A DNA stretch of 51,966 nt from Coriobacteriia bacterium (GTDB lineage: Bacteria; Actinomycetota; Coriobacteriia; Anaerosomatales; PALSA-660): assembly GCA_030652345.1 (NCBI GenBank), contig JAUSAU010000059.1, positions 1-51,966 on the forward strand, given 5' to 3'. The notes under the pieces are model-generated. The model ran no database searches. It saw only the letters and a program-made list of their open reading frames with translations, and was not told the origin of the DNA. This document shows, in pieces, positions 25,501 through 35,600 of this stretch. How positions within the stretch are numbered: the first letter of the stretch is position 1; the number at the start of each line of letters is the position of its first letter. A program made the position numbers and the translations under genes.

Positions 25501-28084
25501 CGCCGAGTTCACCCCGCCGATCAGGGGGCGCTGGGTCGCGCGCGCGGAGGTCCGCCACGCATCGGCACAACGTATTGCCGGCGCGGTCGTCGACGTCGGA
25601 GCAGTGCTTGCGACGGTCACCGGTCCAGTCGTCGAAACGACCGAGCAGGGACCGGGTGCGACCCTCGCCACGTTCGGAGTCCGGGTGCCCTTGCGCGTGT
25701 CCGAAGCGGGAACGTACACCGTCCGATCCGCTCTGACCGACGCCTCGGGGACCGAGGTCGGTGTGCTCACGGCCATCGCATCCTTGCCCGCCGATGAGTC
25801 CACGACGTTGGTGGCGGCAGTCGACGCGTCTTGTCTCTCCGCGATAGCGGAGGGACCGCTCACCATCGCTCCGCTGCACATCACCACCGACGTCGATGGC
25901 GTCGATCAGATCGTTGGCTCCGGCCCTGGTCTGACCACTGTGCGCAGCTACTCCGCCACAGACTTCTATGCCTTCTCCATCTCCCTGACCGGGCCCGCGG
26001 CCAATCCCAGCCCGATCAGCAACGTGCACTTCAGCGGAACGGCGCTCAATACCTCATCAACGGTCGCTGCTGTCGAATACACGATTGATGGCGGCGTCTC
26101 GTGGAGTCCCGCGACGCCCACGGACGGTGCCTTCGATTCGTCGTTCGAGGACTTCACCGTCCAACTCAGTCTGCCCGACTACGTCTACGGTATTCTTGTT
26201 CGCCAAGTCGGCTCAGGCGGCACGGTGCTGCCAGTCGAGGACTGGGCCGGGGTGCGCTTCACCGTCGATACGATCGCGCCCGCGAGGGTCGCTGATCTGG
26301 CCGCCGTCGTCACGACCGAGAGCGGCGCGCCGGTGGCCCGCGTGAGCTGGCTGCCGGCCGATCCGCCCTCAGATACGGCCTCAGCGGTCCGCTATGCCGT
26401 CACGATCGCGGGGGTCGAGGTGGCAGGTACCTACGACACCACCATCGACATTCCGCTGGTTGGCGACGGTCCGTGGGAATTCGCGGTGACACCGGTCGAT
26501 GCTGCAGGCAACGCCGGTCTGCCAAGTGCAGTGAACACGGGGGAGACTCACGCACATCTGCGCCTTGAGTACGCGCCCGGATCGAACGGGACGCTGAGTG
26601 GAACGACCTCGCAGACAGTCGACTACGGTACCGATGGCACTGCGGTCACCGCCGTACCTGCTGTCGGCTACCACTTCGTGAAGTGGTCCGACGAGGTGAC
26701 GGCCAACCCGCGCATCGATGTGGGCGCGCAGGCAGACATCGATGTGACCGCGGTGTTCGCGATCGATACCCTCCGACTACTCTACGCGCCCGGCCCGAAC
26801 GGGACGCTGAGCGGCGTAACGTCTCAGACGGTTGACTACGACACTAGCGGCACGGCGGTCCTGGCGTCTCCTGCTGCCAACTACCACTTCGTGGAGTGGT
26901 CCGACGGTGTCACCGACAACCCACGCACCGACACGAATGTGAAGGCCGCCATCGAGGTGACGGCCAGGTTCGCGCTGGACCGCCGGACCGTGAAATACGG
27001 TGCCGGACCCAACGGCAAGCTGATCGGCGTTGCTGCTCAGTCGGTGCCGCACGGAGGCAGCGGGAGTGCGGTTGCGGCGGCGCCGACGCACAACTACCAC
27101 TTCGTGGATTGGTCAGACGGCGTCACGGATAACCCACGCACCGACACGAACGTGATTGCCGACATAGACGTGACCGCCAACTTCGCTCTCGATATCAACG
27201 TCCCCGAGTGCACGATCGCGCCGAGCATCGACCTGGTACTGCCGGGCACCGTAACGGAGGGTGGCGTGGTCTATCTGGCCGGGCACGCGGTCGACTCCAC
27301 GATGGCCCCGATCACCGCCTACGCATGGCGATCGAGCATCGACGGCGACCTCTCGACACGTGCGGCCTTCTCCACATCCAGCCTCTCGGTGGGAGCTCAC
27401 ACGATCTACTTCAAGGCGCAGTGCACAAACGGGGTGTGGTCGCCCGAGGCGACCGCCGCAGTGATCGTCAATGCGAAGAGCCTGACATCCCTTAGTGCCA
27501 AGGCGAGTGCGAGCGCCGTGACCTACGGCTCGTCCGCACTGATCTCCGGAACGCTCATCTCCGCGAACACCTCGGTGGCGATCGTCCCGGTCCAGCTCGA
27601 GACCTCGACTGATGGCGTGACCTTCACGCCGTCAGGCGCCGTCGCTCCCTCGGATGGGAGCGGGTCCTTCCAGTTCGTCGTGAAGCCATCGATGCTCACG
27701 CACTATCGGGTGCGATTCGCAGGCAATGCGGCGTATCAGGGTTCTGAGTCGGCGTCGGTAACCGTCGCCGTGCGCGCCGTCGTCACCAACCCGGTGGCTC
27801 CCAGCGTGATGTACCTCAACAGAGCGAAGACCGTGACCGGGTACCTGAACCCCTCGCATGACACGACGACGGGTCCGGGCACCGTTCGGATCTACAGGTA
27901 CCGGCTCGTGGGCCGTAGTTGGAGGGCGTACGGCTCCCCAATCTCGGTGAGCGCGTACTCGAAGTACTCGGTCAGCATGAAGTTCCCGTATCGTGGCAAG
28001 TGGAGGATACGGTCCCTCGCGCTGGCCGATATCGGCCACGTCGGGAGCGCGTACAGCGGATACGACACCATCACAGTGAAGTAG
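22574..28084 (+). CDS. Giant exported beta-propeller/lipase/repeat protein
   Basis: 1836 residues from the GTG at 22574, preceded by AGGGGG; a GTG at 22520 is an alternative. A signal peptide (about 1-36) is followed by at least seven TolB/WD-like propeller repeats (to about 455), each with ISADGRYVAF, DTNG, DVFVKD and RVSTDS-like motifs. Next is an alpha/beta-hydrolase domain (about 470-750) with the nucleophile elbow GHSYGG (Ser588), suggesting an esterase or lipase. Beta-rich domains come next (about 800-1290), including a fibronectin III-like one, then three tandem bacterial repeats of about 68 residues, then two Ig-like domains. It is probably secreted or surface attached; the substrate is unknown. 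There is no LPXTG sorting motif. Confidence 0.8.
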   Translation: MIDSVAQRRIVLAIMVVCAMCASFAGFGLDLACAAGSGWTIRASTDSSGTQGNGASSGSSISADGRYVVFNSIATNLTTDAVGGACNVYFRDAKYGTVRLVSSTSSGVPGSGQSYLYTGAISADGRYVVFESSASNLVPGISQGVYRKDMTTGAVVCVSLSPSGEAGNEMSVFATISGDGRYVAFQSFASNLVEGDTDGEPDVFIRDVVTGTTRAVSTDSFGVHARGHWYVGGISLSADGRYVAFGSDSWNLVPDDTNGTSDIFVKDVVTGTIRRVSTDASGAQGAADVDASGNSGSYRPSISADGRYVAFRSYSPSLVTSDTNGTSDIFVKDTTGGTIRRVSTDSSGAQSNGAVDTDPSISADGRYVSFESVASNLASGDSNGVYDVFVKDVATDKTVRVSTDSFGSQANGGSGGVSAISADGRYVAFSSPASNLVVSDTNGAWDVFVKDTVSGAAAFGADVVPPVANNPETEKPVLVLIAGLDSDTGEHFVKPPSWQLWRMNTPGNVGAPWDWIKAHAQTLGVDDIFVVPTTPNSREWPAEYRDAAPVIDSKGPLGYNIVQLVMWLDAPENKAKIGNRPIILVGHSYGGLIARSALALNVLRGNRIIGLIEYGSPNGGSGSADYANNTGINWSDATLSMGTGKMREWNQSDMSGPVGVPVVRFGGTYLPDALNMMTAEHNDSKALFLNQTHNGKPSDGMVESASLQDGFGVLSDNDSDFGGGASYLYGWLTHSRDMPGTRNLYTVDGRQVQELVPWGPNAALLPKLQELIADIDSGRVAQSGPKRSVARAAALGAAAETSPEPGSPALPPRDVVIDTGSATRVTVPLDGPASLVLTSAEGTPTVVVRDGADRVVSAAPFSETDSDGLVTTMMNVKVAEAGVFTLDVALPAGISGTVRVSGAVSGGARFTLAAPDSVCVGSPVLLTAQLATAAGDPMPGATLVGYAALDGTNTVSLEFTDDGSGVDAVAGDGLYTAEFTPPIRGRWVARAEVRHASAQRIAGAVVDVGAVLATVTGPVVETTEQGPGATLATFGVRVPLRVSEAGTYTVRSALTDASGTEVGVLTAIASLPADESTTLVAAVDASCLSAIAEGPLTIAPLHITTDVDGVDQIVGSGPGLTTVRSYSATDFYAFSISLTGPAANPSPISNVHFSGTALNTSSTVAAVEYTIDGGVSWSPATPTDGAFDSSFEDFTVQLSLPDYVYGILVRQVGSGGTVLPVEDWAGVRFTVDTIAPARVADLAAVVTTESGAPVARVSWLPADPPSDTASAVRYAVTIAGVEVAGTYDTTIDIPLVGDGPWEFAVTPVDAAGNAGLPSAVNTGETHAHLRLEYAPGSNGTLSGTTSQTVDYGTDGTAVTAVPAVGYHFVKWSDEVTANPRIDVGAQADIDVTAVFAIDTLRLLYAPGPNGTLSGVTSQTVDYDTSGTAVLASPAANYHFVEWSDGVTDNPRTDTNVKAAIEVTARFALDRRTVKYGAGPNGKLIGVAAQSVPHGGSGSAVAAAPTHNYHFVDWSDGVTDNPRTDTNVIADIDVTANFALDINVPECTIAPSIDLVLPGTVTEGGVVYLAGHAVDSTMAPITAYAWRSSIDGDLSTRAAFSTSSLSVGAHTIYFKAQCTNGVWSPEATAAVIVNAKSLTSLSAKASASAVTYGSSALISGTLISANTSVAIVPVQLETSTDGVTFTPSGAVAPSDGSGSFQFVVKPSMLTHYRVRFAGNAAYQGSESASVTVAVRAVVTNPVAPSVMYLNRAKTVTGYLNPSHDTTTGPGTVRIYRYRLVGRSWRAYGSPISVSAYSKYSVSMKFPYRGKWRIRSLALADIGHVGSAYSGYDTITVK
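26558..27190 (+). repeat. Three tandem ~68-residue coding repeats
   Basis: Three copies (about 26558-26761, 26770-26970 and 26980-27190) within the giant exported protein. Each has PNG or SNG, GTLSG-like, QTVDYG-like, YHFVxWSDxVTxNPR and a closing VTAxFA. They resemble InlB/Flg_new-type surface repeats. Confidence 0.75.
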
Positions 28085-28123
28085 GGGCGACTTCGTATCG
28101 GAGCTCGAGAGCGTGCGCACCGA

Positions 28124-28207
28124 GGATTGAAGCACCTGCCCGACCCCGTGAGGGTCCAAGCAGATCGAGCATGACCAGGGCCCGTCGGCACACAGCCGGC
28201 GGGCCCT
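28124..28207. repeat. Direct repeat, copy 2
   Basis: Partner of 22236-22320. It starts 39 bases after the stop of the giant exported protein, so the two copies bracket that gene and its upstream region (about 5.8 kb). Confidence 0.85.
28178..28206 (+). terminator. Terminator of the giant exported protein gene, within repeat copy 2
   Basis: Stem 28178-28189 with 28195-28206 (one wobble), five-base loop. Confidence 0.7.
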
Positions 28208-28288
28208 GATCTCCGCGAGACCCCATCCCGGCGCCGCACGTCCACAACAACCACACGCCCCCGCAGCCCCGGTCGGCACTCGCGGTGC

Positions 28289-28294
28289 TAGAAT
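28289..28294 (+). promoter_or_regulatory. Possible -10 box for the 28342 gene
   Basis: TAGAAT about 48 bases before the start codon; no clear -35 box. The same TAGAATCC word recurs at 36922 upstream of prfB. Confidence 0.3.
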
Positions 28295-28341
28295 CCTTCT
28301 TCGGAACCGGCAGGCGCGACCACGCGATAAGGAGGCCCGCG

Positions 28342-28701
28342 ATGCAGCAGCGCACCACCAGCACGACCACGACCGCACGCGTGGCGTTCCTCCTCGTCGT
28401 CGCGGCGCTCTCACTGCAGACCGCTCCGGTCTGGGCCTCGCCTGCCCCCGGTTCGCGCACGCTGGCCGGTCAGCACGTCAGTCGCACGGCCACGCGCCTC
28501 GCGATCGACCGTGCCGGCAGCGTCATCGTCCGCACGAGCGGAGCCGCCTCGAACGTGTTCGCGTTCGACGGTCACGGCTCCGCCGCCCTCGTCGAGCGCT
28601 TCGATCTGCGCCCGTTCGAGGCCGTCACGCTCACCCTGGCGAGCGGCACGGGCCCGGTGCCCGCGGCCGGTCCCACCTTCGTTCGGCGTCTGAGGGAGTA
28701 G
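28342..28701 (+). CDS. Small secreted hypothetical protein
   Basis: 119 residues. A Thr-rich N-terminus and hydrophobic helix ([15 protein letters not shown]) end in a likely signal-peptidase site after VWA. The mature part is about 85 residues, predicted beta-rich, with no cysteines or known motif. AAGGAGG at 28329-28335 sits 6 bases before the ATG, which I prefer over the upstream GTG at 28285. It stands alone before secA. Family not recognised. Confidence 0.7.
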   Translation: MQQRTTSTTTTARVAFLLVVAALSLQTAPVWASPAPGSRTLAGQHVSRTATRLAIDRAGSVIVRTSGAASNVFAFDGHGSAALVERFDLRPFEAVTLTLASGTGPVPAAGPTFVRRLRE

Positions 28702-28747
28702 GGGACACCCGCCCGCGCGCCGTCTCGCGCGCCCGCATCCTGTCCCT
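28701..28747 (+). terminator. Weak hairpin between the secreted protein gene and secA
   Basis: GGGGACA (28701-28707) can pair with TGTCCCT (28741-28747), and GCGCGC (28715-28720) with GCGCGC (28727-28732). No T tract; it could equally be secA leader structure. Confidence 0.3.
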
Positions 28748-28778
28748 GTCCACGACACCCGAAGGTGGTCGTTCCCAC

Positions 28779-31547
<2,769 letters not shown>

Positions 31548-31573
31548 GCCCTGACCGAGCAAAGGAGCGCGGG

Positions 31574-32440
31574 GTGAGACGAGGGTTCGCGTGCGTTCTC
31601 CTCACCCTCGCGGTGTTCGCATCCGGCTGCGCCGCCTCGTCCTCCGACGGGGCGGGCGCAGCCGAAGGCGGTATGGGTATGTCCGGCGCCTCGCCGGGGG
31701 CATCCAACATCATGTTCGGCTCCATCGCGGCGTCGGGGTCGGCGGTCGTGGAACCCGCGTCGCCCGCCCTGAGCGCTCGGGGCATCCGGCTGGCTCGCGT
31801 CGTGGCGCCCGTCGACGGCTGGATCGTCGCCAGATCGTTCGATGCCACCGGAGCGGTCCTGGGAGCGACTCGTGTCGCCCGGGGGGAGAGTCGGGACGTC
31901 CTGGTCCCACTGGGCGCCGTGGACGGCGGCCCCGTCCGGGTGGCGCTGCACACGGACCGGGGGCGGACGGGGGTCCTCGAGTACGACCCAGTGCGCCCGG
32001 AGCGCGCGATCGACAAGCCGATCTTCGCGGGCGGCGATCCCGTCGAGATCGTCACTCCGCTCAGCGGCTACGGCGTGGAGGCGATCCCCAACACCGCTCT
32101 GATCATGGTCGAGCCGCAGGACCGCGGTTCGCAGGCGGTGATCGTCGAGTACCTTCTCGTCCCCGACGCCTCGTGGATCCTCGTCAACGTCTCGGATCGG
32201 GGAGTACCCGGTCGCCGCTTGGGGATCGTGGGGAAGGCCGCGGGCGAGTACCAGGAGATAGCGGTACCCCTCAAGGCGGGCCCCGTCCCGGGATCGGTGA
32301 CGGAGCTCGTCGTGACGGTCCTGGCAGACCGGGGCGAGCGGGGTCGGCTCGAGTTCAGTGAGACCGATCCGCTCGGTTCCGTCGACCAGCCGTGGCGGTC
32401 CGCCGGCGTTGTCGTGTCGCAACGGGTGCCCGTCCGATAG
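31574..32440 (+). CDS. Lipoprotein with two DUF7282-like domains
   Basis: 288 residues. A short signal ends in the lipobox FASGC (Cys19), so the protein should be lipid anchored outside. After a Gly/Ser/Met linker come two similar beta domains (about 65-160 and 163-282); each has a VAPVDGWIVAR-like or VPDASWILVN-like strand, a GxxLG or GRRLG turn, and ends in a LEYD- or LEFS-like strand. The pattern resembles DUF7282; the repeat itself is clear, the family less so. AAAGGAG lies 6 bases before the GTG. It follows secA by 26 bases and precedes the multicopper oxidase gene; the role is unknown. Confidence 0.7.
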   Translation: MRRGFACVLLTLAVFASGCAASSSDGAGAAEGGMGMSGASPGASNIMFGSIAASGSAVVEPASPALSARGIRLARVVAPVDGWIVARSFDATGAVLGATRVARGESRDVLVPLGAVDGGPVRVALHTDRGRTGVLEYDPVRPERAIDKPIFAGGDPVEIVTPLSGYGVEAIPNTALIMVEPQDRGSQAVIVEYLLVPDASWILVNVSDRGVPGRRLGIVGKAAGEYQEIAVPLKAGPVPGSVTELVVTVLADRGERGRLEFSETDPLGSVDQPWRSAGVVVSQRVPVR

Positions 32441-32465
32441 ACGGTCGTTCGTGCGTGTTTTCGCC

Positions 32466-32483
32466 GTTTCATCCGCATGAAAC
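32466..32483 (+). terminator. Short perfect hairpin after the lipoprotein gene
   Basis: GTTTCAT pairs with ATGAAAC around a four-base loop. Weak by GC content, and T-rich sequence lies before rather than after it. Confidence 0.3.
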
Positions 32484-32518
32484 CCCCACCCATACTGTCA
32501 TTCTGGCCCCCATCCATG

Positions 32519-32548
32519 TTAACCTCCTTAATGCGTGAGGTTCACAAT
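32519..32548 (+). promoter_or_regulatory. Candidate regulated promoter of the multicopper oxidase gene
   Basis: TTAACC (32519-32524) and CACAAT (32543-32548) with an 18-base spacer. A 22-bp dyad, AACCTC-N10-GAGGTT (32521-32542), fills the spacer. MerR-family operators such as that of CueR have a dyad between the two promoter boxes, so metal control is possible. Confidence 0.35.
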
Positions 32549-32568
32549 GACCGTTTGGGGCTGTGTAC

Positions 32569-32585
32569 AGGTGGGTATCCCACCT
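32569..32585 (+). promoter_or_regulatory. Leader hairpin of the multicopper oxidase gene
   Basis: AGGTGGG (32569-32575) pairs perfectly with CCCACCT (32579-32585) around a three-base loop, about 36 bases before the ribosome-binding site. Confidence 0.4.
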
Positions 32586-32632
32586 CATCGGTTGGCGCTC
32601 TAGCGGGAGCGGACGACAACGGAGGTACAACG

Positions 32633-35600
32633 ATGGCTCGGCGCTCAGCATGGTTCTCGTTCAGATCGATTCTCGTGCTCGTTCCTGTTCTCGTGGCTCT
32701 CGTCCCGGGTGTACTCGCGTTCGCGGCGGACGGCCGCAGTGCGAGCACCGACGCGGCGGTCAAGGCGAAGATCGCGCGCATCGCCCGGTTCCGTGTCACA
32801 CAGGCGCAGCGTCAGGCCGCCGCCGATCGTATGGCGGCCATGAAGGCCACGAAGCGGCTCACGACCCTGGGGGGCGTGGCGGCGCCTCTGGTGGCGCCAC
32901 TGGCGTCGGTGGCGGCGACGCCCCAGCCCGGCGGTGTGCCGGACTACTTCGGCTCCACGGCGAACTGGGCGTACAGCCCTCTGATCCGCAAGTTCGTCGA
33001 TACGCTGCCGGGTCTCGGCGCCAGCAAAGCGAACAACCTCGGCCACTACCTGTCGGTGGCGCATCCCGACACCACGACCTATCCCGGCTCCGACTACTAC
33101 GAGATCGAGCTGCGCCAGTACACGCAGAAGTTGCACTCGGACCTGCCTGAGACGACGCTGCGGGGATACGTCCAGGTCAACTACGGCACCGACTCCGATG
33201 GGCACAACACGATCCATCCGGATGACATCAGCTACCTCGGCCCCACGATCCTCGCTTCCAAGGGGCGTCCGGTCCGCATCAAGTTCACGAACAAGCTGCC
33301 GATCGGGGATGGCGGCGATCTCTTCCTGCCCGTCGACACCTCCGTCATGGGCGCCGGCGAGGGCCCGGACGGCGTGACCATGTACAAGCAGAACCGGGCC
33401 ACCCTGCACCTGCACGGCGGCAAGACGGTCTGGATCAGCGACGGCACGCCGCACCAGTGGATCACGCCCGCCGGCGAGGACACGCCCTACCCCAAGGGCG
33501 TCAGCGTCAAGAACGTCCCCGACATGCCCGATCCGGGCGATGGCTCGATGACGTTCTTCTACTCGAACGAGCAGAGCGCGCGGATGCTGTGGTACCACGA
33601 TCATGCGCTCGGCATCACGCGACTCAATGTCATGGCCGGCGAGGCCGCGGGCTACCTTCTGACCGACGACACGGAGAAGAAGCTGGTCGAGGACCACATC
33701 ATCCCCGAGGAGCAGATCCCGCTCATCGTCCAGGACAAGACCTTCGTCGATACGGCCACGATCCGCGTGACCGACCCGACGTGGAACTGGGGAACGGGTG
33801 CGCTCGACGCATCGACGGGAGTCCGTGCCCCGAAGGCCGGCGACCTGTGGGTGCCGCACGTCTACGTGCCCGCGCAGAACCCGGCGGATCCCGGCGGCAT
33901 GAATGCGACGGGACGCTGGCACTATGGTCCGTGGTTCTGGCCGCCCGTGCTCAACATCAGCAACCCCCCGATCCCTAACCCCTACTACGACCCCATCAAC
34001 ACCCCGTGGGAGCCGGCGCTCATGCCCGCCACCCCCAACCCCTCCATGGGCATGGAGAACTACAACGACACGCCGCTGGTCAACGGCACGCCGTATCCGA
34101 CGCTGAGCGTGAAGCCGAAGGCGTATCGGTTCCGGATCCTCAACGCCGCAAACGACCGCTTCTTCAACCTGCAGATGTACGTCGCCGACCCGTTGGTGCT
34201 CACCTCGGACCGGCGCCGGAACACCGAGGTCAAGATGGTCCCGGCTACACCGAATCGCGCCTGGCCGGAGCTGTGGCCGACCGACGGTCGCGTCGGCGGC
34301 GTGCCCGATCCGCGCACCGTCGGGCCACAGTGGATCCAGATCGGGACGGAGAGCGGGTTCCTGCCCGCACCCGCGATCATCCCGAACCAGCCCATCACCT
34401 GGAACACAGACCCGACCACCTTCAATATGGGCAACGTCCAGGATCACAGCCTGCTGCTCGGCAACGCGGAGCGGGCTGACGTGATCGTCGACTTCTCGAA
34501 GTACGCCGGCAAGACGATCATCCTGTACAACGACGCCCCGACCGCCTTCCCGGCACTCGACCAGCGCACCGACTACTTCACAGGCGGACCGGATCTGACG
34601 GCCACCGGCGGCACGAAGTCGACGAAACCCGGCTTCGGTCCCAATACCCGGACCATCATGCAGATCACGGTCGCTGCCGCGCCGGCCGCGCGTGCGTTCG
34701 ACCTGCAGAAGCTGCAGGAGGCGTTCAGCACGAGTTCCTCGCGCGACGGCGTTTTCAAGCGGTCTCAGGCACCGATCATCGTGCCGGACTCCCGCTACGA
34801 CTCCGCGTACAACGGCTCGTTCGCCGTGGATCCGTTCGTGCGCATCTACGGCACGACGATCCCGTTCAAGACGCTCGCCGGCGAGGACGTCACCATCCCG
34901 CTCGGCGCCAAGGCGATCCAGGACGAGCAGGGCGAGACGTTCGACCCGATGTACGGGCGGATGAGCGCGAAGCTCGGTCTGGAACGGCCTTCAGGCGTGC
35001 CGGGCGCGCCCAACTTCATGCTCTACAGCTACTTCGATCCGACGACGGAGACGCTCGAGGACTCCATGACGCCGCTCACGCCGGTCGGCGCCGACGGTAC
35101 CCAGATATGGAAGATCACGCACAACGGCGTGGATACGCACCCGGTGCACTTCCACCTCTTCGACGTGCAGGTGATCAACCGCGTCGGGTGGGACAACGCG
35201 GTCAGGCTGCCGGACGACAACGAACTGGGCTGGAAGGACACGGTCCGCATCAGCCCGCTCGAGGACACGATCGTCGCGTTGCGGCCTCATGCCCCCAACT
35301 CCCCGTTCGGCGTCTATGACAGCGTCCGTCCCCTCAACCCGGCGGCCTCCATCGGCGCCACCATGGGGTTCTCCATCGTCGATCCTGTCACGGGCGTGAA
35401 CCGCACTACACCGGTTACCAACCAGCTCGTGAACTTCGGCTGGGAGTACGTATGGCACTGCCACATCCTGAGCCACGAAGAGATGGACATGATGCGGCCG
35501 ATGTCGCTGAATGTGGACCGCCGTCTGTCGATCTCCCCGGCGCTGTCCGCATCCGGGACGCCGGGAGCGCCGGTGGCGCTGTCATGGATCGACCCGACGC

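Noticed and set aside
22236..28207. CRISPR repeats (the repeated element begins with ATTGAAGC, similar to CRISPR repeat ends)
   Set aside because: Only two copies 5.9 kb apart, no spacers, and no cas genes in the window.
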